From positions 1 through 6,142 of the forward strand of contig JAJZAG010000231.1 in NCBI GenBank assembly GCA_021799555.1: a stretch of 6,142 bases of DNA, in the 5' to 3' direction. Below the pieces are notes generated by a model. That model saw only the letters and a list, made by a program, of their open reading frames with translations, had not been told where the DNA came from and did no database searches. This DNA is from Deltaproteobacteria bacterium (GTDB lineage Bacteria > Desulfobacterota > Binatia > Binatales > Binataceae). Position 1 is the stretch's first letter, and the number at the start of each line of letters is the position of its first letter. The position numbers were made by a program, and so were the translations under genes. Shown here piece after piece: positions 1 through 6,057 of this stretch.

Positions 1-25
1 TGGTACGCGACCCGGCGCGTTCGCG

Positions 26-907
26 GTGTGGGTTCAGGCGATTCGGATCTTCTCGCTGAGCGCCGCCGCAATTCCGGTTTTGCTCGGCGTTGCGATTGCC
101 GCACGCGACGGGTTTTTCTCGCCCGGCCGGATGCTGCTCGCTCTAATGGGCGCAATGGCGATTCAGGCCGGTACCAATCTCATCAATGACTATTACGACT
201 TTCAGAGCGGCGCGGACTCGAACGAATCGCTTGGCCCGAGCATGGTTATCCAGCGCGGACTACTTGCGCCCGAGCAGGTATGGCGTGGCGGAATCGCCGC
301 GTTCGCGATTGGCGCGGCAGCCGGGTTGGCGCTGACTTATCTGTGCGGATGGCCGATACTCGCGATCGGAATTCCGTCGGTCGCGGCCGGCTATTTCTAT
401 ACGGCGCGGCCGGTCGCGCTCGCCTATGTCGCGCTCGGCGAATTGACGGTCTTCCTCTTCATGGGACCGGCGATCGTGATGGGTGCGTACTACGCGATGG
501 CGCTCAAGTTTACGTGGGGAGCGCTGGCAACTTCGATACCGCTGGGGTTCCTGGTCGCGGGAATCTTGCACGCCAACAATATCCGCGATATCGACAGCGA
601 CCGCCTTCACGGCAAGCGCACGCTGGCGACCATAATCGGGCGCCACGGCGCCAATTATGAATTGCTCGCGCTCGACGCGCTTGCTTATCTGACGACGCTG
701 GGCGCGATCGCCGCCGGGATTATTCCCTGGACCGGCGTCATAGCGTTTCTGTCCGTTCCGCGTGCGGTCGGGCAGATTCGGATCGTGATGCGAGAGACGT
801 CTGCCAAAAAGCTCAACCTCGCCTTGATGCGCTCGGTGCAACTCCACATGGAGTACGGATTGCTGATGATCGTCGCGTTTCTCAGCGCGGCGTTCCTGCG
901 CTGGTAA
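26..907 (+). CDS. menA: MenA-like UbiA-family prenyltransferase (probable 1,4-dihydroxy-2-naphthoate polyprenyltransferase), 5' end uncertain
   Basis: Integral membrane enzyme expected to join a polyprenyl chain to 1,4-dihydroxy-2-naphthoate, the membrane step of menaquinone synthesis. Visible in the 293-residue product are both Asp-rich motifs of the UbiA superfamily: NLINDYYDFQSGAD at residues 51-64 (prenyl-diphosphate/Mg2+ binding) and ANNIRDIDSDRLHGKRTL at 183-200. The 'NNIRDIDSDR..GKRTLA' form is typical of MenA rather than UbiA or COX10. About eight hydrophobic segments surround these motifs. Length is close to that of known MenA proteins (about 300). The listed start is a GTG with no visible Shine-Dalgarno sequence, and the frame stays open upstream to base 2 (TRPGAFA precedes it). 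The family usually has several residues before the first helix, so the true start probably lies left of the window. The gene is followed after one base by a membrane protein gene. Family is secure; substrate is inferred from motif form, and another aromatic prenyl acceptor is possible. Confidence 0.87.
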   Translation: MWVQAIRIFSLSAAAIPVLLGVAIAARDGFFSPGRMLLALMGAMAIQAGTNLINDYYDFQSGADSNESLGPSMVIQRGLLAPEQVWRGGIAAFAIGAAAGLALTYLCGWPILAIGIPSVAAGYFYTARPVALAYVALGELTVFLFMGPAIVMGAYYAMALKFTWGALATSIPLGFLVAGILHANNIRDIDSDRLHGKRTLATIIGRHGANYELLALDALAYLTTLGAIAAGIIPWTGVIAFLSVPRAVGQIRIVMRETSAKKLNLALMRSVQLHMEYGLLMIVAFLSAAFLRW

Positions 908-908
908 G

Positions 909-1673
909 ATGCGTGCGGCCGGCGACGGGACTTCGGGGCCTCGGCGATCGGTGGATGCCGCGCCGGAGGATCTTCGTATCGAGCTTTTGCGAATCGAGCA
1001 CGACCTGAACGAGGGACGCTACCGGCCCGGACCGTGGGAACGATTTATACGCGAGCTCAGGCGGCAGCCTGCGCGTGTGCGCTCCGCTCTGGCGGACGAG
1101 GTCAGCAGAGTAAGCCGCAAGGTCCATCTGCGCTCGCCGCGAAAGACAATCTCCGCATGCGCCGGAGTTGCGACCGAGATCTTCGCGCTCGCGCTGGGCG
1201 CCGGACTCTTAGCATTTGCGGTTCATCAGGGGTCAAGTGTGGTTGGTCTGGCTGGGGCGTTTCTATGGATCATGAGCCTGCAGCCGCTCGCGAAGATTAC
1301 GATGGCGGCGGTTTTTGGTGTGGGTTACGAATACGCGTATCTGTTGCGCGGAGAACCGCGCTTCAAAATGCGCTTTGGCTCGTACGTCGCCCGACCGCGA
1401 TGGCAGAGAGTCGTGCTGCATCTTTCGGGTACGATTGGCTCACCGATCGGCGCATGGGCGGCCGCGCGAATTATCAGCGCGCGAATGCCGGGAACGGCGC
1501 GAATAGTGATGGCGGTGTTCTGGCTCGTGGTGGCGATCAACATCGCAGCGTTTGTGGCGGGTCTTTCTGGGATCCGGCGTTTCGGTTCGATCCGCACTTC
1601 CGAGGGCAGCGGCGGCGCGGCGGGACTCGAGATTCGCGAAGCCTTCGCGCGCTCGCGCGAGGCTACTCGGTGA
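909..1673 (+). CDS. Conserved-looking integral membrane protein of unknown function
   Basis: I do not recognise a named family. The 254-residue product has a charged, Arg-rich cytoplasmic-looking N-terminal part (1-80) containing a probable amphipathic helix at 20-75, then hydrophobic segments at roughly 85-107, 111-137, 167-189 and 197-221, and a polar tail. A striking loop between the second and third segments reads GYEYAYLLRGEPRFKMRFG (139-157), rich in Tyr, Arg and Lys, followed by PRWQRVVLHLSGTIGSPIG (163-181); the density of Gly, Pro and aromatic residues suggests a constrained, functional region. The start codon lies one base after the menA stop, with no clear Shine-Dalgarno sequence, so translation may depend on coupling to menA; a GTG at codon 15 is an alternative start. 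The 3' end overlaps the convergent GST-like gene by 11 bases. A role connected to quinone or polyprenyl lipids is only a guess from position. Confidence 0.72.
   Translation: MRAAGDGTSGPRRSVDAAPEDLRIELLRIEHDLNEGRYRPGPWERFIRELRRQPARVRSALADEVSRVSRKVHLRSPRKTISACAGVATEIFALALGAGLLAFAVHQGSSVVGLAGAFLWIMSLQPLAKITMAAVFGVGYEYAYLLRGEPRFKMRFGSYVARPRWQRVVLHLSGTIGSPIGAWAAARIISARMPGTARIVMAVFWLVVAINIAAFVAGLSGIRRFGSIRTSEGSGGAAGLEIREAFARSREATR
1640..1664. terminator. GC-rich hairpin at the junction of two convergent genes (possible bidirectional terminator)
   Basis: Bases 1640-1644 (AGCCT) pair with 1660-1664 (AGGCT), and CGCGCG at 1646-1651 pairs with CGCGCG at 1654-1659, leaving one bulged T at 1645 and a tight CT centre. 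It sits inside the last codons of the + strand membrane protein gene and runs into the stop codon of the minus-strand GST-like gene, where each transcript would need to end. No run of T follows on either strand, so this is not a classical intrinsic terminator. It may only reflect Arg/Ala codons in GC-rich DNA. Confidence 0.28.
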
Positions 1674-2280
1674 GAGCTTTGGCCGAGGGTCGGGATTTCA
1701 TACGGCCATACCAGGTAAACAAATCACGATAGCGTGGATCGATGCCGATCTCGAGGCGTTTCTGAAATTCAAGCGCGCATATTCCTGCGATGTCGGCGAC
1801 CGAGACACCACCGTTGACCAGATACTCGCGGCCGGCGAGTTCGTGGTCGAGCCATTCATTGTGCCACGCGATCTGGCGGCGCGCCTCTTCGGCGGCCTTG
1901 GGATTGCGCTCGGGCTCCGGTAGGCGGAAGACGTTGAACAAGACTGTGCGCAGCGCCGAAATAAACGATCCGTCGATAGTTTCCTCGATCATCCTAACGC
2001 GCGCCCGTTCGATGAGGCTCGTCGGCAGCAAGGGCGGATCCGGATAGGCTTCGTTGAGATACTCGACAATCGCGGTCGATTCATAGATTGGAATCGAATC
2101 GACCACGAGGGTGGGAACGCGGCCGTGCGGGTTCAATCGAAGGTACGCGGGCGTCCGATTTTCGCCCCTGGTCAGATCGAGAAGAACCTTCTCGCACGAA
2201 ATGTTCTTCTCGGCCAGCGCGATCCGCACTTTGCGTGCGAAGGGGGATTGGATGGTGTGGTAGAGAACCAGTCTCGGCAT
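1663..2280 (-). CDS. Glutathione S-transferase family protein
   Basis: Soluble cytoplasmic protein of 205 residues with the two-domain GST plan. The N-terminal thioredoxin-like domain (1-80) shows SPFARKVRIAL at 12-22, where Ser12 is at the position of the catalytic Ser of theta/zeta-like GSTs. NPHGRVPTLV at 50-59 contains the cis-Pro56 that holds glutathione, and YESTAIVEYL at 66-75 carries the Glu-Ser pair that contacts the gamma-glutamyl group. The helical C-terminal domain (about 88-205) contains GVSVADI at 158-164, the N-capping motif (Ser160, Asp163) found across GSTs. The start is supported by GGGAG at 2288-2292, seven bases upstream. A perfect TTGACA (minus strand, 2376-2381) lies about 100 bases upstream, but I see no good -10 hexamer 16-18 bases after it, so a separate promoter is possible but unproven. 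The physiological substrate cannot be read from the sequence; detoxification, isomerase or stringent-starvation-like roles all remain possible. Confidence 0.9.
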   Translation of the reverse strand: MPRLVLYHTIQSPFARKVRIALAEKNISCEKVLLDLTRGENRTPAYLRLNPHGRVPTLVVDSIPIYESTAIVEYLNEAYPDPPLLPTSLIERARVRMIEETIDGSFISALRTVLFNVFRLPEPERNPKAAEEARRQIAWHNEWLDHELAGREYLVNGGVSVADIAGICALEFQKRLEIGIDPRYRDLFTWYGRMKSRPSAKALTE

Positions 2281-2287
2281 GGCGATA

Positions 2288-2292
2288 CTCCC
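2288..2292 (-). promoter_or_regulatory. Ribosome binding site of the GST-like gene
   Basis: GGGAG on the minus strand, seven bases before the ATG at 2280. It fixes the start that gives a normal GST N-terminus (MPRLVLYH). Confidence 0.6.
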
Positions 2293-2397
2293 GAGAGCGT
2301 TTGGTTTCAGTGGCGCGCGATCCCCACCGTTCGCGCCGCCGCCTGCCCTCCATTTGGCGCGCGTGGCACGGCCTGTGTCAATCGTCGCGCGAGAATT

Positions 2398-3189
2398 TCA
2401 TCGATGCGACATATCGAGGAAATTCAGCTCAGGAGGATTCGCCGCGAACTCGGCCCGCAACTTTTCGTACGTCGCGAGGTCGTCAACCGTGCGCATGTAA
2501 CCGCGATGCACGAAGCCGAACACTGGCAGCCCGTCCCGAACGATCGGCGCGAACAGGCTTGCCATAATGCTCCACGGGGGAGCCGGGGGAATGAGCTTGA
2601 GCACAGGCGGTTCTGCGACGATCACGCCGCAATACATGAAGGCTTCGAGTTCTTTTGGCAGCGCGTCGTCCCGCCGATCGGTATAATCATCGTATTCGCC
2701 GTGTGCGGCCGAGGTCAGCAGGCGCATCCGGCGTACGCGCGCCGCGCGGTCGATTTCGATTTTGCTGTAGCGGTCCAGGTTCTCGGGGCGCGCCAGCGCA
2801 AGCGTCGCAAGTGCGCCGCTATCGCGGTGAAATGCGATCATGGCTCGCAGGTCAAGATTCAAGATTGAGTCGCTATTGGCGATTACAAACGTGCCCGAAC
2901 CGAGAAATTCCGCAAGTCCATTGAGCGGCCCTCCGGTACCGAACAGCGCCGGCTCAGGCGACCATATAATATCAATCCCGAGCCGGGCCCCGTTTCCGAG
3001 CGCCGACTGAATCGCACCGGCCAGATGATGTACGTTTATCGCAATCTCGGTAATTCCCGCCCGCTTGAGCATCCCGAGCGGATATTCGATAAGCGCCCGT
3101 CCACCCACTTGGACGATGGGTTTCGGAACCGTGTCGGTCAGCGGGCGCAGACGCTCGCCGCGTCCTGCCGCCAGCACGAGGGCCCTCAT
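2398..3189 (-). CDS. murU: Sugar-1-phosphate nucleotidyltransferase, probable N-acetylmuramate alpha-1-phosphate uridylyltransferase (MurU type)
   Basis: Predicted to transfer UMP from UTP to MurNAc-alpha-1-phosphate, giving UDP-MurNAc for peptidoglycan recycling in the cytoplasm. The 263-residue product opens with the nucleotide-binding signature LAAGRGERLRPLT (6-18) and PKP at 22-24. GTGGPLNGL (84-92) follows, then the metal-binding NSDS with Asp107 (105-108) before LNLDLRAM. Near the end GYMRTVDDLATYEK (230-243) corresponds to the 'G.W.DVGTP..Y' block of the family. The frame is open another 68 codons upstream, but that part is the antisense-like read-through of the kinase gene. The ATG at 3189 begins exactly at the canonical MRALVLAAG and has GGAG eight bases upstream. 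Its ATG overlaps the TGA of the upstream kinase (ATGA), so translation is probably coupled. The kinase partner makes MurU the best call; other NDP-hexose pyrophosphorylases (for example HddC or ManC-like) share these motifs. Confidence 0.85.
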   Translation of the reverse strand: MRALVLAAGRGERLRPLTDTVPKPIVQVGGRALIEYPLGMLKRAGITEIAINVHHLAGAIQSALGNGARLGIDIIWSPEPALFGTGGPLNGLAEFLGSGTFVIANSDSILNLDLRAMIAFHRDSGALATLALARPENLDRYSKIEIDRAARVRRMRLLTSAAHGEYDDYTDRRDDALPKELEAFMYCGVIVAEPPVLKLIPPAPPWSIMASLFAPIVRDGLPVFGFVHRGYMRTVDDLATYEKLRAEFAANPPELNFLDMSHR

Positions 3190-4289
3190 AGCGGTTTCTC
3201 CGGAGCGAGCCGCAGGTTGTCCGCCAATTGCATCGAGGCGGCCAGACGCGGGAAGCTCGACCCGTCGGGGCCGTCCAAAATCCTGCGGGCCTGTGCGATC
3301 GTATGCGGCAGAAATTCGGTATAACCGAATTTTCCGTCCCGCTCGAAGAGCAGGAATCGCCCTATCATTTTGAGTGCGTGCTGCAAGACGCACAGCCGGT
3401 AACTGCGCATGAATTCTTTGAAGGGTAGATCCGCGGCGCCGCGGCGCACCAACCCCGTGTAATAGAAATGGAGCAATTTTTCCTCGAGCGCGGATGCGAT
3501 GAGCGAGCCGGTGTCGCGTGTGGTCAGAAGCACCGCGAGATCCTGCGCCGCTGGTGCCATCAGAGCGTCCTGAAAATCGATCACGCGCAGGACGGTATGC
3601 CGACCGTCGTTTTGCACGAACAAGTTGTGGCCGTGATAGTCGCGATGCGATAAAACACGCGGGAATTTTCCCAGCTCACGTGCGAGCGAATCGAGCTCGG
3701 GCTCGAGCGATACCGGATCGACCTCCGGCGCGACGCGGGCGCATCCGATTTCCGTGAACTCGAGCATTTCCCATCGAAATAGCCGAGCATCGTATGCAAT
3801 CTTCGCGGCGACGCATCGCGAGTCTATCCGCCGCGTACCCTCGACGTGCAGAGCCAGCAGGTTCTCTACAGCGAGCCGCAGCAAATCCGCGCTGTCGGGC
3901 CGGCGCGCACGCAGGAGATCGAACAGGGCGGTCTCGCCTACGTCTTCGATCAGAAGCGCTCGGCGCGACGCGGAGAAGGCGTAAAGAGCCGGCACCGCGA
4001 TGCCGAGCGCGATCAGAAAGCGATGCACATTTATCCAGGGTGGTTCCGCAGGCGGCTCGCGCACGAGGCCGAGCACGCGCGCATAGCGGGGTAGGTCGTC
4101 GGGGCCGAGATCGACGAGGATCGCGCTTGCTGGACCCTTGCTGGGCACAAGGATCAGGCGCGAAAAACGGCGCGCCGAGGCGTCGCCGCGCAGCGTATCG
4201 ATTCGCGCAATCGTGGCGCCGGACCATAGCCGCTCGATGCTATCTCGCGCCCAAGCCACCCGGTCGTCATCAACGGCGTCGCGGTCCAT
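3186..4289 (-). CDS. amgK: AmgK-type anomeric sugar kinase (N-acetylmuramate/N-acetylglucosamine kinase, aminoglycoside phosphotransferase fold)
   Basis: Predicted cytoplasmic kinase that phosphorylates C1 of N-acetylmuramic acid (and often GlcNAc) from ATP, feeding the MurU step. The 367-residue product has the AmgK hallmark GDASARRFSRL at 35-45 (family form GDAS.RRY.R) and ALLIEDVGETALFDLL at 111-126 (hinge region). The catalytic loop LSHRDYHGHNLFV is at 213-225 with Asp217 as probable base and Asn222 as metal ligand; VIDFQDALMAPAAQDLAVLL at 236-255 has metal-binding Asp238. LQHALKMIGRF at 302-312 matches the 'LQRHLKVLGIF' block of AmgK and separates it from true aminoglycoside phosphotransferases. 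The start at 4289 gives a family-like N-terminus; an in-frame ATG at 4367 would add 26 Cys/Gly-rich residues encoded across a hairpin and is unlikely. No strong Shine-Dalgarno sequence precedes 4289, so the start is less certain than the family. The stop overlaps the MurU-type start. TsaE, often beside this pair in Proteobacteria, is absent here. Confidence 0.87.
   Translation of the reverse strand: MDRDAVDDDRVAWARDSIERLWSGATIARIDTLRGDASARRFSRLILVPSKGPASAILVDLGPDDLPRYARVLGLVREPPAEPPWINVHRFLIALGIAVPALYAFSASRRALLIEDVGETALFDLLRARRPDSADLLRLAVENLLALHVEGTRRIDSRCVAAKIAYDARLFRWEMLEFTEIGCARVAPEVDPVSLEPELDSLARELGKFPRVLSHRDYHGHNLFVQNDGRHTVLRVIDFQDALMAPAAQDLAVLLTTRDTGSLIASALEEKLLHFYYTGLVRRGAADLPFKEFMRSYRLCVLQHALKMIGRFLLFERDGKFGYTEFLPHTIAQARRILDGPDGSSFPRLAASMQLADNLRLAPEKPL
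3198..3201 (-). promoter_or_regulatory. Ribosome binding site that decides the MurU-type start
   Basis: GGAG on the minus strand, eight bases before the ATG at 3189 and inside the last codons of the upstream kinase gene. It supports the short form of the nucleotidyltransferase over the upstream in-frame ATG at 3393. Confidence 0.6.
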
Positions 4290-4350
4290 CCAGCAGCAAT
4301 TGTACCGGCACTCGAAGCCAGAAGCAGCACCGGTGCCGCCCTTGAAATAG

Positions 4351-4378
4351 CCGGCGCAGCCTTTCAAGGCTGCGCCGG
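4351..4378 (-). terminator. Strong hairpin between the DUF1329 and amgK genes, probable terminator or mRNA end structure
   Basis: Perfect 12-base inverted repeat: CCGGCGCAGCCT (4351-4362) and AGGCTGCGCCGG (4367-4378), with a four-base TTCA loop. It lies about 70 bases beyond the stop of the DUF1329 gene in its direction of transcription and about 60 bases before the kinase start. On the minus strand it is followed by CTATTTCAAG, a poor U tract, so it would be a weak or Rho-assisted terminator, or an mRNA-stabilising 3' structure. A second pairing, CTTGAAA (4341-4347) with TTTCAAG (4362-4368), uses bases of the loop and inner stem and would compete with it. Confidence 0.5.
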
Positions 4379-4446
4379 GGTAACATGTGAAAGGTTTAAG
4401 CCGCCGGAGATGTCTTTGATTGCCGCGGCTCGTGAGGCTTTAACGA

Positions 4447-5766
4447 TCAATCGCCCGACAGCGCGTGCCCGCCTTCGGCCGCGGCCGCCATCGCTTCAGG
4501 CGTGAACCAGTCCCGATCCACCGCGCCCATATTGATGAACCACGAATCCCGTGTGGGCGCATCCGGCGACGGATGATAGCAGACGCCGGAGATTCCTTCT
4601 TCAATATTTTGCGTCGACGAGCCGACTTGGAACAGCCGCTTGAAGGGGTAGATGGCAATTCGTGCGCCTGCTTGCGCCTTATCGGAGTAATTCATCCACG
4701 AGGTATAGTTCTTCAGGAGGTCGCCTCGTCGATCGTACATGTCCACGAACATAGGGAAATCGGCCTCGGCGTCGACATAAACGATCTCCTTGCTGAACAG
4801 CGGGCTTGAGAGACGATCTTTGCGTTCGACGGCTTCCACGATGTATTGGCGGCGCATCTGCCAGGGATCGGGGCAATGGCTGGCGCCACCGTCGGTCGGG
4901 CAACGAACGTCCACGCCGTGATGAACGTCAATCGCCGCGAGCATCGTTTTCTCGCCAAGAAACTTGAAATCATAGTTCTCCGGCTTGCCGCTCCAGCCTT
5001 CCCAATGGTTTGGGTTGTAGTCGTCCAAGCCGCCGGAACTGTCACTCAGTGAATAGTTCAGTCTGCGCAGGCGGCGAGGACCCGGCAGCCACGTCCAGAT
5101 GTCGTTCTCGCGCTTGGGATCGGCGTACATGAATTTGAGTTCACCCGCGCCGCGGTCGGACGCCGGCGCCAAGACCGGATAAAGCAGCGCCATGTAGTAG
5201 CGGTTGGTTTTACGGAAGTCCGGATCGATCGGAATTGGGTCAACTTCGGTGCGACCGACCTCGTTGTAACCGGCATAATGCCCAATCTCGTCGTCGTTGA
5301 TTTCAAAGAAGGGCCGGCCCTTACCCCAATAAGTCTCGTCGCAGTCAAAAAACCGTAAATCGTAATCGTCGGTCGAAATCGGGCGGAACACCTCGTTCCA
5401 CATCACTTTGGCGCCGGCGTATGGATCGTTCGGATCGATCATCGGGAACGGCTGACCCGCCACATAGCCGACAAGGCTGCGATGATCGCCACTGAGGCGC
5501 ACCTGCGCGGAATATTTTTCCGTGGCTTCCTTGTAAGGCGGGGGCCACTCGATCAGTTCGGTCGGCTCCACCTTGATCGTCATTCCGTGGAGAACCCGGA
5601 GGTAATCTCCAGGCGGAAGCAGGTTCTTGACCTTATTCGCGTTGGCGTCGGTGATGAAATCACCCGGTTTCACCTGAGCGCGGGCAGGTGGGGCAACCGA
5701 TGCGATCAGCATGAAGGCAGCCCCTAACATCGCGGACGAAATCCCCATCCTTTTTGCTAGATCCAT
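4447..5766 (-). CDS. Exported DUF1329 family protein (probable outer-membrane/periplasmic lipid-related factor)
   Basis: A 439-residue protein with a typical signal peptide: positive start MDLAKR, hydrophobic stretch at about 8-25, and cleavage predicted after ARA at residue 30, so the mature protein is periplasmic or outer-membrane associated. There is no lipobox Cys. Family features of DUF1329 seen are YKEATEKYSAQVRLS (78-92), AGQPFPMIDPNDP (103-115) with VMWNEVF (121-127), WTWLPGPRRLRRLNYS (224-239), NYDFKFLGEKTML (264-276) and RRQYIVEAVERKDRLS (305-320) followed by IVYVDAEADFPMFVDMYD (328-345). DUF1329 has been likened to LolA/LolB-fold lipid carriers and is often found near fatty-acid or sterol uptake and degradation genes, but its biochemical role is unsettled. 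The start at 5766 is fixed by a strong GAGGGG upstream and by the signal peptide; an in-frame ATG at 5814 is rejected. Four Cys remain in the mature protein (142, 289, 298, 396), compatible with disulfides. Transcription probably starts in the long upstream region. Confidence 0.88.
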   Translation of the reverse strand: MDLAKRMGISSAMLGAAFMLIASVAPPARAQVKPGDFITDANANKVKNLLPPGDYLRVLHGMTIKVEPTELIEWPPPYKEATEKYSAQVRLSGDHRSLVGYVAGQPFPMIDPNDPYAGAKVMWNEVFRPISTDDYDLRFFDCDETYWGKGRPFFEINDDEIGHYAGYNEVGRTEVDPIPIDPDFRKTNRYYMALLYPVLAPASDRGAGELKFMYADPKRENDIWTWLPGPRRLRRLNYSLSDSSGGLDDYNPNHWEGWSGKPENYDFKFLGEKTMLAAIDVHHGVDVRCPTDGGASHCPDPWQMRRQYIVEAVERKDRLSSPLFSKEIVYVDAEADFPMFVDMYDRRGDLLKNYTSWMNYSDKAQAGARIAIYPFKRLFQVGSSTQNIEEGISGVCYHPSPDAPTRDSWFINMGAVDRDWFTPEAMAAAAEGGHALSGD

Positions 5767-5775
5767 AAACCTATT

Positions 5776-5781
5776 CCCCTC
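5776..5781 (-). promoter_or_regulatory. Ribosome binding site of the DUF1329 gene
   Basis: GAGGGG on the minus strand, nine bases before the ATG at 5766. It selects the start that begins with a normal signal peptide rather than the in-frame ATG at 5814. Confidence 0.6.
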
Positions 5782-5944
5782 TTCGGCGCTATATCGATGC
5801 CGAATTTCGTTCAAATCCCAGACCCCAAGAGATTAACAACAGTCTCGGGGCTTTCATTAGTCCTGCTTCTTAATGTTGTCAAATCCTTTGATGAGTCGCT
5901 CCGGTCCAGTATTTTTCTTCTGAATCAGAACGAAAAAAGACGCT

Positions 5945-5974
5945 GTAATAGGTGGGATTTATTGGAATCTTCAA
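5945..5974 (-). promoter_or_regulatory. Candidate sigma-70-type promoter for the DUF1329 gene
   Basis: On the minus strand TTGAAG (5969-5974) and TATTAC (5945-5950) are separated by 18 bases, each matching four of six consensus positions, in locally AT-rich DNA. A start near 5938 would give an untranslated leader of about 170 bases before the ATG at 5766. Such matches also arise by chance in AT-rich intergenic DNA. Confidence 0.35.
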
Positions 5975-5995
5975 CTGGCAAGCGCGATGGCGGCG

Positions 5996-6008
5996 GTTCG
6001 TAGCGAAC
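5996..6008. repeat. Short inverted repeat GTTCG-tag-CGAAC
   Basis: Five-base arms (5996-6000 and 6004-6008) around a three-base centre, about 20 bases upstream of the candidate -35 element of the DUF1329 promoter. It could be a regulator half-site pair or a small hairpin; a repeat this short is common by chance. Confidence 0.25.
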
Positions 6009-6057
6009 GCGACCGCGGTAATGACAGTAACCTAACTAATGTTAGAACGGTCGCTTC
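6005..6057. repeat. Nested inverted repeats with an inner palindromic site (candidate operator or RNA structure)
   Basis: The outer arms are GAA-c-GCGACCG (6005-6015) and CGGTCGCTTC (6048-6057), ten paired bases with a single bulged C at 6008. Inside lies CTAAC-taat-GTTAG (6032-6045), a 14-base site with dyad symmetry. The inner site has the size and symmetry of a TetR- or MarR-type operator, while the outer arms would fold as RNA on either strand. On the + strand the outer stem is followed by TTTA, a minimal U tract. Position is 280-300 bases before the DUF1329 start. Confidence 0.4.

Noticed and set aside
260..847. A 195-codon minus-strand frame antisense to menA
   Set aside because: The translation is dominated by Arg, Gln and Asp with no domain pattern, while the opposite strand carries both MenA motifs.
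1034..1732. A 232-codon + strand frame overlapping the membrane protein gene
   Set aside because: It is out of frame with the gene that starts right after menA and has the coherent hydrophobic segments. This frame yields an Arg/Ala-rich product with no pattern.
2125..2868. A 247-codon open frame on the + strand, antisense to the GST-like and MurU-type genes
   Set aside because: It covers parts of two well-supported minus-strand genes and their spacer, has an Arg/Ala/Gly-rich composition typical of antisense frames in GC-rich DNA, and shows no recognisable motif.
3190..3393. N-terminal extension of the MurU-type protein from the ATG at 3393
   Set aside because: The extra 68 residues are the kinase gene read in another frame. 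The ATG at 3189 has a ribosome binding site and starts at the canonical MRALVLAAG.
3676..4227. 183-codon frames on both strands inside the amgK region
   Set aside because: Both give Arg/Ala-rich low-complexity products; the AmgK frame carries all the family motifs across the same bases.
4290..4367. N-terminal extension of the AmgK-type protein from the ATG at 4367
   Set aside because: It would place the start codon inside a strong hairpin and add a Cys/Gly-rich stretch not expected in the family.
5767..5814. N-terminal extension of the DUF1329 protein from the ATG at 5814
   Set aside because: It would put 16 charged residues before the signal peptide and translate through a strong ribosome binding site.
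5788..5814. TTGAAC and TATAGC on the minus strand as a second DUF1329 promoter
   Set aside because: The spacer is only 15 bases, and transcription would start at or beyond the ribosome binding site.
5809..5819. GTTCAAATCCC, resembling the T-loop of a tRNA
   Set aside because: The flanking bases do not form a T stem, and no anticodon arm or acceptor pairing is visible upstream.
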